A stretch of 64,000 bases of DNA from Tamarix chinensis (GCA_030549775.1 CM060177.1:53322638-53386637); one strand, 5' to 3'; shown: positions 1-11,105, counted from the first letter of the stretch. Numbers and translations: made by a program. Notes: a model not told the origin generated them from the letters alone.

Positions 1-409
1 GTACCCTTGTAACACCCCAAAATTCACTACTTTTTTTAAAGCGGAAGAATTTAAATTAAAAGCCGTGAATTCTGGGGATGTTACCGCCACACTTAGTACC
101 GAACCGGTTCTCTCCGACCGTTCCAGTACCAAGTGCAAAGGCTAAAGAAAAGAAATCATCAATTATAAATCAATACAATCCAAATTCTAAATAAGCATTA
201 AACAGTTGTAAAACAAACATCAGAGTACGCATAAGGAATTATTATTCAACTTAAAAAGATAAATAGTTACAACCGATAAAAGATTAATAAAAGGAAATAG
301 AATCACATAAAGACTAAAATATGGCCACAACTCTCTTGAACTTGAGCCAACCACAAACTCAACACACAGCCCCGACCGATGTCTCGCCCACTTGCACAAA
401 GTTAGAAGG

Positions 410-485
410 GCATACTACTCGTGGGAATGAGCAGCACCCATAAAAAGGGTGATCAATACGCTACGTACTAAGTAAGGTAACCGAG
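410..485 (-). repeat. Conserved LTR 3'-terminal block (LTR A)
   Basis: On the minus strand this reads CTTAGTACGTAGCGTATTG followed by ATCACCC, a T-rich step and ATGGGTGCTGCTCATTCCCAC. The same block occurs in B (20851-20925), F (11251-11330), F' (29120-29190) and C (49892-49968), always a few hundred bases inside the 3' end of the LTR. It is non-coding. Its conservation between otherwise divergent LTRs suggests a transcription-end or RNA-level function, but no role is shown by the sequence. Confidence 0.7.
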
Positions 486-680
486 CACTAAGGCCAACAC
501 ATAAGCACATAATCCATGTAGAATAATAATAGGTTATAATCACCAACACAATAACATAAAGGTAAATGAACGATCAGGTGAAAATGCCAAGATTCAATAC
601 AGTTTAGACTAATTATTTCATAACCCTTTATAGAAATGTTTTCACACCATGCTCTTTATCAAGTCCATACGAGTACGGGA

Positions 681-1075
681 ACCCCCCTATTTTAGTCGGT
701 GGATCGGTCACGAGGGTACATGCCCTGCCACTATTTTAGCCGGTGGATCGGTCGCGAGGGTAACATACCCTACCACTATTTTATGCCAGTAGATCGGTCT
801 GGCCCCTTTCTCGTATGGTGTTCCACTATAAGTAATTAGTGTATTTCCCATGTCTTAACAACTGTAGGGTTTGATTTTGTTGAGTTCGGGATCCCCCACT
901 ATTATAGCCGGTGGATCGGTCGCGAGGGTACATGCCCTGCCACTATTTTAGCTGGTGGATCGGTCATGAAGGAAATATTCCCTGCCACTATTATGTCAGT
1001 GGATCGGTCTGGGCCCGGCTCAACATCTTCCACTTTACGTGATTAATGTCTTATGTATCTTATTCAAAAGCTTTC
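681..1075 (-). repeat. Hairpin-repeat arrays in LTR A
   Basis: Two clusters of three units each carry an imperfect inverted repeat of the form CCACTATTTTAGCCGGTGG followed by ATCGGTC and a GGGTA..CCCTGCC step. The clusters are separated by TTCCACTATAAGTAATTAGTG. The stems CCAC and GTGG pair around an AT-rich centre. Homologous arrays lie at the same place in every long LTR of this window (B, C, D, E, F, F', G, H). Confidence 0.75.
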
Positions 1076-1384
1076 ATCATGGACATGCACGAATCATTAT
1101 CTTTACACTTCACACATCACAAATCATAAAATTCCACAATCATAATTACACTTTAATCACCAACACACATGATAATATAAAAATTCCAAGCAACCTCAAC
1201 AAACCCTAATTATCCACACAAACCCTAGTTCGGTCTCCTACGGACCCTTATATAATCTCCACGTATTATTTTTCATCTAAAATGTTCAAACACCCAAATA
1301 ACACTTCCATTACCTTCCTTACATCCCAAATCAACCTTTCATACGTAAATTTTACTCCCATGCCAACTTTACACATCCCATGCA

Positions 1385-1625
1385 ACCTCTCAAACTTTTC
1401 ATACAAACCCTAAATCCCATGCAATCATTAACTCCCATGCAAAACCCTAACTCCACCATGCGAACCCTAATACCACCATATAACCGTTAATACCACCATG
1501 CAACTATTAATACCACCATGCAAACCCTAATACCACCATACAACCATTAATACCACCATGCAACCCTAATACGACCATACAACCATTAATACCATCATAC
1601 AAAACCCAAGATTCTGTCATACGAA
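1385..1625. repeat. Minisatellite with AAACCCTAA motif (LTR A)
   Basis: Tandem units of about 18-25 bp read ATGCAAACCCTAATACCACC with variants (ACAACCATTAATACCACC). The core AAACCCTAA resembles the plant telomere heptamer, but the units are longer and irregular, so this is an LTR-internal minisatellite and not a telomere tract. LTR C has the same motif at 50690-50920, and LTR B its reverse complement at 14041-14510. Confidence 0.7.
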
Positions 1626-1629
1626 ACCT

Positions 1630-1990
1630 TAAATTTAATCCACACAAAACCAAGATTCATCCATACCAAACTCTAGAATAGATCATCTCATACAAAACCA
1701 TCAATTAGATTCTTCCATACAAAACCATAAATAAGATTCTCCCATATAAAACCATAAATTTTATTCTCCCCCACAAAACCATAAATTAGATTCTCCCATA
1801 TAAAAACCATAAATTATATTCTTCCACACAAAATCATAAATTAGATTCTCCCAAATAGAACCATAAATTATATTCTCTCACACAAAACCAAAAATTAGAT
1901 TCTCCCATATAAAATCATAAATTATATTCTCCCATATAACACCATAAATTAGACTCTCCCATATAAAACCATAAATTAGAATTTTCCACA
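1630..1990. repeat. 27-bp-type minisatellite (LTR A)
   Basis: About a dozen units of the kind AAACCATAAATTAGATTCTC followed by CCATATA or CCACACA are repeated head to tail. This array follows directly on the AAACCCTAA array and is absent or much shorter in LTR C, so it expanded after the copies separated. Confidence 0.7.
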
Positions 1991-3107
1991 TGAAACCCTA
2001 AATTTTCCATTTTATTCTTCCACTCATGAATCATTAAAATAATTAGGTCAAATCACATCCCTTGGTCAACCTCTTTCCCCATCCTCCTTTTTCATCCTTT
2101 CTCCCACACAAGCCATATCAACACCCTCACATGCATGTCTTACAGGGTCACAACACATACCATCATATATAAATAATACACATGCCATATAAACACACAA
2201 AAACATACTTCAACTCCACATCATACCATGTACGACATAATTAATAATGATAAACATAGGATACATAGCATGCAAAGCACATAATGTATATAAAACACAC
2301 AAAAGGCCTTAGTAACACCCTTACCTGAAACGACACCGATCTTGGACCACGCTCATATGCCTCTAGGGGTGTTCAAATGGGTGTCCATGGTTTAACCCAA
2401 CCCATATTATTTTAACCCATATAATTTATATAACCCATGGTCTAACCCACGATGGGTTGTAGAAAATAATTAATAATTTTTAATTCAACCCATCATAACC
2501 CATGGGTTATACGGGTTAACCATGGGTTAGCGTGGGTTAATATATATACAAACAAGCCTATATTGACCTTTAGGTCCTTTACTATCACCGACTCAACCAC
2601 CATTGCCGCCATCCCTTCTACCACCATTAATAGCACCGCTTCCACCACCACCACTACCACAATTACTACAATTATTTTCCTTCCTCTTTTTTTTTTCCTT
2701 TTCTTCAATTCACAACCACCGCCTCCAATATAATAAAATAATTATGTCAAGTGTCAAACATATTATAAAAAAATGATGATCACAATTATTTAGTATATTT
2801 GTCTTTTTTATAAAAACTTCTAATACAACACTATCTTAATTAAGAAGAGGAATTTTAAATAGTATTTTACTTTCTTCTTTAAAAAAGATGAATTTTTTCC
2901 GTAATATTTTTTAGAGGAATTTCAAATGCTTTTAGTACATAATTTAATTAAAATAAATTCATAAACACAATGGAATATCAATGATGAGCTCAAACGTAAG
3001 CAGGTAATCTGTCATTTTATCTAAAAAAATATATATTGTGTTTTGTTATATATACATAACACTTTTTATTTTTATTAAATTTTTGGGTCATGGAGCTATA
3101 GGTGGCA

Positions 3108-4390
3108 ATCGGATTGGGCGGGTCGGGTGGGGTCATTAACCGGTCGGGTCATTTTGGGTCAATTTATCGGGTCGGGTCATTTCGGTTGCGGGTCGGGTCA
3201 TTTCGGTTGCGGGTCATTCCGGGTCAATTTTTTAGGTCGGGTCGGTTGCGGGTCGGGTCATTTCGGTTGCGTGTCATTCCGGATCAATTTATTGGGTCAG
3301 GTCGGTTTCGGGTCGGGTCATTTCGGTTGCGAGTTATTCCGGATCAATTTATCGGGTCAGGTCGGTTCCGGGTCGGGTCATTTCGGTTGCGGGTCATTTC
3401 GAGTCAATTTGTCGGGTCAGGTCGGTTTCTGGTCTGGTCATTTCGGCTGTGGGCCATTTCGGGTTAATTTATCGGGTCGGTTTCGGGTCAGGTTATTTCT
3501 GTTGCGGGTCATTCCGGGTCAATTTGTAGGGTCGGTTTTGGTTGGGGGTCATTCCGGGTCAATTTGTCGGGTCGGTTTCGGGTCGGGTCATTCAATTTGT
3601 CGGATCAGTTGCGGATCTGGTGGGGTCATTTTGGGTCAATTTATCGGGTCGGGTCATTTCGGGTCAATTTATCGGGTCGGGTTGGTTTCGATTGCGGGTC
3701 ATTCCTAGTCAATTTATCGGGTCGGGTTGATTTCGGGTCTGATCATTTCGGTTGCGGGTCATTTCGAGTCAATTTATCGGGTCAGGTCGGTTTCGGGTCG
3801 GGTCATTTCGGTTGCGAGTCATTCTGGGTCAATTTATCTTGTCGGGTCAGGTCGGGTCATTTCGGTTGCGGGTCATTCCGGGTCAATTTATCGGGTCGGT
3901 TTTGGGTCGGGTCATTTCTGTTGCGGGTCATTCCGGGTCAATTGTCGGGTCGGGTCGGTTTCGAGTCGGGTCATTTCTGTTGCGGGTCATTTCGGGTCTA
4001 TTTATCGGGTCGGTTTTGGGTCGGGTCATTTCTGTTGCAGGTCATTCCGGGTCAATTTGTCGGGTCGGGTTGGTTTCGGGTCGGTTTTGGGTCGGGTCAT
4101 TTCGGTTGCGGGTCATTCCGGCTCAATTTGTCGGGTCGGGTTGATTTCGGGTCGGCTCATTTCAGTTGCGGGTCATTCCGGGTCAATTTATCGGGTCGGG
4201 TCAGGTCATTTCGGTTGTGGGTCATTCCGGGTCAATTTATCGGGTCGGGTCGGATCATTTATGTTGCGGGTCATTTCGGATCAATTTGTCAAGTCGGGTT
4301 AATTTGTCGGGTCGTGTCAAGTCCGGCCGTTTGGTTTAAGAAAACTCGGATTCGGATAATTTTGGGTTAACTTGACTGGTAGGGTCGGGT
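3108..4390. repeat. GGGTCGGGTCATTTCGGTTGC minisatellite inside the hAT
   Basis: Some 20 units of about 45-75 bp are assembled from the blocks GGGTCGGGTCATTTCGGTTG, CGGGTCATTCCGGGTCAATT and TATCGGGTC. A decayed extension runs to about 4800. The array has no stop codons in several frames at once, which creates artificial reading frames of up to 268 codons. None looks like a protein gene. Base composition is strongly G over C on the plus strand. Confidence 0.9.
3116..3132 (+). other. Canonical G-quadruplex motif
   Basis: The 17 bases GGGCGGGTCGGGTGGGG contain four runs of at least three G with loops of 1, 2 and 1 bases, at the entrance to the minisatellite. Further GGGTCGGG pairs recur in every unit and could form looser quadruplexes. 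Confidence 0.75.
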
Positions 4391-5259
4391 TTGGTTTCGG
4401 GTCATTTTCTATTTCATATGAGTAGGTGGCTTCGGCCCGTTCAGGTCATTTCATGTAATATGGCAGGTTATGTTTGTTGTTTATTTCGAATTAAGTTGAT
4501 GGGTGGGGTCATTTCATACAATTTGACGGGTTAGATATCAATTAGTTACGAATTAACTTAATGGGTCGGGTCGAGTTTTGACGGGTTTACTCATATTCGA
4601 GTCCAAGTAATTATCATTTCATAAATTATAAATAATTTATTATTATTATTATAATATATTTTGATATCTGATCAGGTTAATGTTGAGTCAGATAGGATGA
4701 TTGTCAGGTCGGGTTGGCTCCGAGTCAGGTCGAAGCGGGTCGGGTCACTATCGGGTCGGGTTAATGACGGGTCAGATCGGCAACGGGTTGGGTCAAACCG
4801 GTTTCTTAAATGCACTTACGCCTCTAAATACTCCGGTGTTAGAGTCCTCAAAGCCGGAAATATCGGATTAACCGACGAAAAATCTGAGCGGAATTTTGAA
4901 ATCGGAGGCAAAAAAAGCTTTCAAAATTTTTAAGTTTATGCTGCTAGATATTCTCAGTTTATGGGTTACCATGACAACCCATGGCAAATTATACTTAAGC
5001 CCATACTAACCCATGTTTAAATAATATGTATATGGGTTCAACCCATAATAACCCATTTAAAATAATAACCCAACCCACTTATATTATAACTTAAGTTTAT
5101 GGGTTGGGTTATAACTTACCATGGCAAACCCAACCCATTGAACACCCCTATATGCCTCCTTAGGGCTTTGACCAAATAATAACATACTAATAAAAATAAC
5201 ATTAATAAAATTCTAACTTTGCTAAAGATATAGAAATAATAGAAATATTATAAAAGTTG

Positions 5260-5835
5260 ATAATATAGGATTAAATAATTTACCCTAATAATAATAATGA
5301 TACTAAAAATAATATCAATGAGAATATAAATAAGAATAATAATAATAATAATAGTAACAATAATAATAAGGACATTATTCAACAACAAAGTAAAATAAAT
5401 GCTTCGGCCCCTTTACCAAAATAATACTAATAATAATATTAGTAAAATAAATAACCAAATTTAGTAATAATGATAATAATGAAATAATAATAATAATAAC
5501 AACAACAACAACAACAACAACAATAGCAATGATAATAATAATAGAAAAGCTAATAGTAAATTAGTTGTAATATTAATAATTAAATAATGATAATAGTAAT
5601 TTGAAATAGTAAAAATAAAAATAATTATAATTATAATAATAATATCACATTAATATTAATAATAGTAATAATGGAAATAAGAAGAATAATAATAAAATCG
5701 AAAATAAAATACAATAGGGCTTGAGCCCTCAACATAACTAATAATAAAAACATTAATACTACTAATAATAATAATACATATTAAAAATATAAATAATAAT
5801 AATAATAATAGTATTTATATGCAAATAATTGAAAT
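5260..5835. repeat. ATA/ATT-rich microsatellite region (LTR A)
   Basis: Many short (AAT)n and (ACA)n runs, for example at 5500-5521, are separated by short unique linkers such as GGCTTGAGCCCT. The region aligns with 51420-52340 in LTR C and 13060-13620 in LTR B, where the runs are longer. It is non-coding. Confidence 0.8.
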
Positions 5836-5879
5836 AAAATAATTTAAGGGTTATAAAAATAGGGAAAATGGCTGAGAGG

Positions 5880-7120
5880 GTCTAGGGTTCAACCTTAGGC
5901 TAGCTGAGATAGGCGGCACCAGCGGTGGTGCACGGAGGCGGCGGCGGAGTCCAAAAAAAGAGAAGAAAAAGGGAAAAGTTGCATGCTGGGAAGAAGATAG
6001 GGAGAATGGAGGTGGAAGTTGAGGTGTTTAGAGATGCCTAGAGGGAGAGGGACAGAATGGAGGTGGTGACGCAGCCAAAGGTGGCGGCGCATGGCGGCGG
6101 CGGTGGTGGCCGAATGGAGGAGAAGGAGAGAAAGAGAGGAGGAGAGGGAGGAAGAGGAAAAGAAAGGTATGGGGAGATAAAGGAGGGTATGCAGAACATA
6201 ATGGGAGGTGAAATAAGCGACGTAAACGGCGGAATAGGTGGCTAATGGTGGTTTGAAGGGCGGCGGAGGCAGAAAAATAGGTTGGTCGAGAAGGCTACTT
6301 CGCACAGCCTCGGTGCTTGTGCAAGAAAAATCGAGGGGTATGGATGATTTAGTTAGCTAGAGGGAGGTGCAAGGAAGAGTTTGGTAGGTGGAGTAGGTGG
6401 CGGCGTTGGTCGACGGCGGCAGGGATGGCATCTAAAGGAGTGGCGGTGGCAGGTCGGGAAATTCTGGGTAAGGTCAAAGGTTCGACCCTTGCTGGTTATG
6501 GGGGTATTTATAGAGAAAATGAAGAGAGGGTAGGGTTTTGTGGGTCAGCGTGGGAATAGGCAAGTAGGGTTTTGGTCACCGGTGGCAGCAATTTTCGGGG
6601 GAGGGGTTGTGTAGGAAAAGAAAGAACTGTGCGAGAAGAGGGAGAAAGTAGTTGGAGTCAGAATGACCGACGAAATGACAGGGAAAAGATGGGAGAAACG
6701 GCCAGTCAAATGGCAAGATCGCGCGGCAAGATATTCGAAGTTACAAACGGCGGTGTTACAGGTGTAGGTCGAACGACATCGACGAGGAAGAAGGAAGAAG
6801 AAGATGGGGGGGGGGGGGCTGGACCGGTGGTCCAAAAGAAATGAAAGAAAGGAAAAGGGGGAAGAACCGGCCGGGCGGTCGGCGCTACTTAAAGTTTTTT
6901 TTTATCAAAACGCGGAGTCCAAAGGGATGAAAAAAAAACGCAGTACTGGGATAAGGAAGGAGGAAGGGGTGGCTGCGTGGTTGGGCTGGGCTAAAGGAGA
7001 AAGGAAGGAGGGAGGGGACTTGGGCCGTGAGCTGGCCCAGGATGGGGAAGGTAAGGAAAAAGAAAAAGAAAGAAAAAGGCAGAAAGAAAAAGGAAAAGAG
7101 AAAATGAAAAAGAGAAAAAT
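5880..7120 (-). promoter_or_regulatory. GC-rich purine/pyrimidine-asymmetric block of LTR A, with TATA box
   Basis: The plus strand is purine-rich and the minus strand pyrimidine-rich. The block contains simple frames (for example 5895-6305 and 6804-7151) with low-complexity products and no recognisable domain. On the minus strand a TATA box CTATAAATA (6505-6513) matches the one in LTR B at 12521-12529. This is the likely promoter region of the LTR (U3/R boundary). A run of ten G lies near 6810. Confidence 0.6.
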
Positions 7121-7530
7121 AATTAGTTTAGGGCCAATTAAATTAATATGAATATTTAGGATAATAATATTTGAATAAAATAATATTTAAATCCCCTTTT
7201 TAGGTTAAATTAGGATTTTTAAAAGATTTTCTATAAATTCCATTTTAATTAGCAAAACACCCTAATTTTCTTCAATTAAATTATTTATAAAATTAATATT
7301 AATTTGAAACTATTTTCTCCTTCTTATTTTAAATAAAATAATTTATTTAATTAATTCCCAAAATGAAATCCTTAACTAGTTAAAATACCCAAATTCCTCC
7401 TAATTAAGATATTTATATATCTCTTCTTAATTTGTCTTGATTAATTTCCTTTTATTCCAATAAAAATAATTTATTTAATTAATTTTTTCAAATAAAATCT
7501 TATTTAAATAAAATTTTTAAAATTAAAAAT
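7121..7530. other. AT-rich 5' end of LTR A
   Basis: AT-rich sequence with repeated AAATAAAATAATTTATTTAATTAA motifs, homologous to 53600-54010 of LTR C and 11680-11940 of LTR B. No gene is visible. Confidence 0.7.
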
Positions 7531-7550
7531 TTTTGGGGTATTTCAACCCT

Positions 7551-7917
7551 GGTTACATAGATATACGAAGGTAATATAATACCCTACCAATAAAGACACC
7601 TAATCCATATGTATGCATACCCTCTATCAGTTCGTATAATAGAATAGAGTAAGATGTAGGGCTTGATTGGGGCACTAAGGCACACCGGAAAAAATCCATT
7701 ATTCCCAATCTCGAGCTCTTTCACTTTAAGTAATAGTATTTTATTAAGGTAACCACAAAATCGCATATAATACAGGTAAATCCAAGTTCCATACTTAATT
7801 GTTTCTTTTGCTTATTTCCAATCATTCAAGATAACTATAATCATGATCAATATTGAGGCCAAAATTAAAATATAATAAGGTCATCCTAGGCTCAATTATT
7901 TACATTTGGGCACATTA
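7551..7917 (-). repeat. D/E-family LTR fragment (host of solo LTR A)
   Basis: This stretch, together with bases 1-7, matches the part of LTR D around 39590-39880. Both contain GGACACCTAATCCATA (GACACCTAATCCATA here), then a tract ending in AGGGC(C)TGG/TTGGGGCAC, and CTTTCACTTTAAGTA. Bases 1-7 (GTACCCT) join directly to 7551 (GGTTACATAG), as in D, where GTACCCT is followed by GGTCGTACTGG. Solo LTR A therefore sits inside an older D/E-type LTR in minus orientation. The fragment is cut off on the right by LTR F at 7918. No coding content is visible. Confidence 0.75.
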
Positions 7918-8129
7918 TGTAATACCCCAAAAATTTGCTTAAGTTAATCCCGCATCATTAGCACCTAATTCGATTCTAATCCTAATAAATCCTATATTAG
8001 CCTTAACCTATCCTTAATCCCGAAACATTAATCGATTCCGAAAACCTTAACTTTGATAAACTGTAATTCGTAAACCGAAATCAAATCCACTAAAATTTTC
8101 TCTAATCCTAATTACCCTTAACTAATCTA

Positions 8130-8636
8130 AACCACCCTAAACTAATCCCCTCAACCTTTTCCCTTTTCCTTTTCCTTTTTATTTCCCTTTTCCTTTTCTT
8201 TTCTTTTCTTTTCATCCTTCTCCCTCTAGCCCCTTTACTACGATTCTGCAAGTTGCACTTGCAATTTGCACCATCACTTGCACCATCTCCCATCTTGTCC
8301 CATGCAGATTTCCATCATCCATCAACCTCACCTCCCCTTTTCTTCTTTTCCTTCTTCTCCTTTTGCACCCTTATCCCTACATCTTTCCCCATCGCACACC
8401 CCATCCCCTTGCAACCTCCTTATCCTTTCCACCCTTATGTAACACTTCCATCAACCATCACCACCCTCACCTTGCAGCTTTTAACCTGCCCTAGTCATCC
8501 TCTATAGCCATCACCTCCATCATCAACTTACATATGCACCATCACCGGTCTCCCATCACACACCACCCTCCTCCCTGTTCTTTTTCTTCTTCCCGAAACA
8601 TACCACACAACACACATACATACATACATACATACA

Positions 8637-8668
<32 letters not shown>

Positions 8669-9000
8669 CATATACACACACACCTCACACTCCCTATTTC
8701 TCTTTAGTTTTGCCTCATTCTACCAATATTTTATGCCCAAGAGCCATTACCGAAGCTCCCTCACCATTCTCCTTCCCTTCTTCTCCCTGTTCTTTTTCTT
8801 TCCCTCTTCCTATCCCTATTTTGGCATTTGCACCACCAACTTCCTCCATCATGCACCACTTCAGCCACCATTAGCCTCCATTTAGCTGGTGGACCAACCA
8901 CCAAGGTTGCCCCAATCTTCCCCCTCGCTGTCGCCAGCCATCGCCATCGACCGCCACCTCTTTTCCCTCCTTCTCCCTATTGTTTGTTGCAGCGTCGTAG
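8130..9000 (+). promoter_or_regulatory. Pyrimidine-rich block of LTR F
   Basis: C+T-rich sequence with CTTTTCC and CACCAT-type runs, in the same relative position as the GC-rich blocks of A, B, C, D and E. Reading frames within it (for example 8253-8507 and 8828-9082) are short and low in complexity. A regulatory or untranslated role is inferred. Confidence 0.45.
8613..8690. repeat. (ACAT)n microsatellite
   Basis: About 13 ACAT units, followed by (AT/AC)n. A simple sequence repeat inside LTR F. Confidence 0.9.
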
Positions 9001-9299
9001 TGTTTATAGCGTAAAACACTTGCTGCACGGCTGGGCAATCCTTGCACGGTCTGACCATATAAAAATTTACCTCTCAGCCTGATTCTATACGGCCATGTAA
9101 CTTTCCATCTTAGTTGTGAATCCCTATTTTCACCTTCAAACCTCAACTAAACACCAAAAAACTTCTACCATAGCTCCACCACACATTCCTCTACATATCC
9201 ACACATTTCAAGCTCTCATTTGACTACGGTTATACCTACTTCTACCCTCTTTACCTTGGGTTTTCCCTTTGGTTTCATTATTCAAGTCTAAACATAATT

Positions 9300-10620
9300 T
9301 TACTATTTTTCGTAGGTGGATTTCCAATAGATTTGGAGGAGGAAGTCTAGGATTTTACATGCCTAGAGCCTGGTGTCCTAGTTGGTAAGGATACTATTTG
9401 ATGCTTAGGAATTTTGATGATATTTGCTTGTTTGAATAAATGTGTTTTGCATGATATTGCTGCTATAATATGTGATGCATGTTGATATTGATAATTTGTG
9501 ATGTTATGCATGTTATGTTGAAAGGATATAAAATTGTGCTAATAACATCTTATTTGTGAGAATGCATCTTATAGCATGAAATATGGATTGAGTGATGTTA
9601 ATATCACACTTGTGGAAATATATCTATGGTTGAATGACGATAATATCGTCCTTGTGGAAATATGTTCATGGTATGAAATCTGGGTTGAATGATGATAATG
9701 TCATATTTGTGAAATTATATTCTAGGGTATGAAATATGGGTTGAATGATGAGAATGTCATATTTGTAAAAATTATAACTTAGGGTATGAAATATGGATTG
9801 AAGGATGATAATGTCAAAATTGTGAAATTATACCTATAGTATGAAATATGGGTTCAATGATGAGAATGTCATAACTATGAAATTGTGTCTTATGATATAA
9901 ATATAGGTTAAATGAGTTGTGATAAATGGGCTTAAGGTCTCTCATGAGGTATGATGATGAATGAGGGTTTGGAAAAAAATATGTATGGAAGGTATAATAT
10001 TTTATGAAATAAAGGTGTTAATTATGCTAAAAGGGTAACTTGCTCATTATAGGATATTAATGAGGTTTTGGTAACTTATGTGTTAGGAGGCTTAAGATTA
10101 TGATAATAATAACTTGAGTAATTCATGGGGATATTATCATTAATTTGGGGTTCATAATTACTTAATAGTAAATTTCGAATAAGTCATCTTGAGATGTTAA
10201 TAGTATTATTCCATCTTCATGGATTAGAGAATAACTATTGGGAATTAGAAATGATGAATATTTTATATGAAGTGTTATAACAATTTTATGAGATTTAGAC
10301 TTGGATGCTTTAGTGTTTAATATATATATTGGGATGAGATTACTAAATCAAACTCATGGGAATTTGGTTGTGATTTTTCTGCATGATACTAATGATGGGA
10401 TTTGGGAGATGTCGTAATATAATGTGTGTGGAACACCCAACATGGGAGAATGAACACTAAAGGGAGTGTAATTAGGGTTTGACAAGACTTGAGGTTTTGG
10501 ATCTATATTATATGCATATATGTTTGATTGTGTTCTATGCTTGAGAATCAATCTTAAATAAGATACTAATCACTTAAAGTGAAAGAGCACGTGCGTAGGG
10601 TCATGTGATTATTTTTCTTA
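9300..10620 (+). other. Middle part of LTR F
   Basis: Non-coding. It starts with a pyrimidine tract ending in CGTAG (near 9318) and a GGTAAGG donor-like site (near 9387). A degenerate tandem follows at about 9590-9900, with units like GTATGAAATATGGGTTGAAT followed by GATGATAATGTCATATTTGT, roughly 60 bp each. No gene is supported. Confidence 0.6.
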
Positions 10621-10624
10621 AATC

Positions 10625-11105
10625 TATATATATGTATTCCCGTTCTACTAGGTAGAATAGTGGCTCAGGAGCATTATGCTTTGAGATGATATTTTTAATC
10701 TCTATTCCACCGGAAAGAATAGTTTCTTGAGTGTAATGTCCTCGAGAAGTTTCAAACCATTTCAACTGTTGAGAATAGTGGGGTGCCTACTCATCGTGAA
10801 ATAAAACGTACCTTTACAACCTATGAGAAAAGATACTAATGATTTAAAGTTGAAGAATGCGTGAGTCAGGACCATGGTGATTTATTTCCATTCCACTAGG
10901 TAAAATAGTGGCTCAGGAGCTTTCTACCCTAAGGAGATGATTTATTCCCGTTCCACTAGGTAGAATAGTAGCTCGGGAGTATTATGCTCTGAGAAGATGT
11001 TATTACCTCCGTTACACCAGAAAGAATAGTGGTTTAGGTGTGTTTTCCTCAAGAAGTTTCATACCGTTTCACAGGTTTAAGAATAGTGGGGTTCCTACAC
11101 TCATC
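10625..11105 (+). repeat. Hairpin-repeat arrays in LTR F
   Basis: Two clusters of units such as TTCCACTAGGTAGAATAGTGG with CCAC/GTGG stems, spaced about 60-70 bp. Each cluster is preceded by a sequence of the type GATACTAATCACTTAAAGTG (10560-10583 and about 10830-10850). They are homologous in position and design to the arrays in A-E although the sequence has diverged. Confidence 0.7.

Larger units (their letters stand above)
2364..5150. mobile_element. Non-autonomous hAT-superfamily DNA transposon
   Basis: The left end reads TAGGGGTGTTCAAATGGGT and the right end ACCCATTGAACACCCCTA, a terminal inverted repeat of about 18 bp. Perfect 8-bp duplications TATGCCTC lie at 2356-2363 and 5151-5158. 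An 8-bp duplication with a TAGGG-type terminus is diagnostic of the hAT superfamily. Both subterminal regions (2375-2540 and 4950-5135) are rich in AACCCATG/CATGGGTT copies, as expected for transposase-binding repeats. LTR C has the matching unoccupied site near 51200 (CTATACCTCTTTATGGC). The 2787-bp body has no transposase-like ORF, and its centre is a minisatellite. The element must have relied on a transposase encoded elsewhere. Confidence 0.92.
8..7545 (-). mobile_element. Solo LTR 'A', Tekay/Del-like Ty3-gypsy, carrying a nested hAT
   Basis: The element begins TGTAACACCCC and ends GGGGTATTTCA, and is flanked by the perfect 5-bp duplication ACCCT at 3-7 and 7546-7550. No internal coding region or second LTR is present, so it is a solo LTR. 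Without the 2787-bp hAT and its 8-bp duplication the LTR is about 4743 bp. It is closely related to B and C. Orientation is minus: the related LTR F is followed on the plus strand by a primer-binding site, and A is its mirror image. A TATA box on the minus strand at 6505-6513 agrees. Long LTRs with these termini are known from the Tekay/Del lineage; the lineage name is an inference because A carries no coding sequence. Confidence 0.9.

Noticed and set aside
1385..1625. Interstitial telomere
   Set aside because: Only the AAACCCTAA core resembles the telomere repeat. Units are 17-25 bp and lie at a conserved LTR position.
3564..4370. 268-codon frame (and 121-193-codon frames) as a repeat protein
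   Set aside because: Lies entirely in the GGGTCGGGTCATTTC minisatellite, where three frames are open at once.
10625..11105. CRISPR-like array
   Set aside because: Units are irregular, stems vary, spacers are related to one another, and the setting is a plant LTR. No cas genes exist here.
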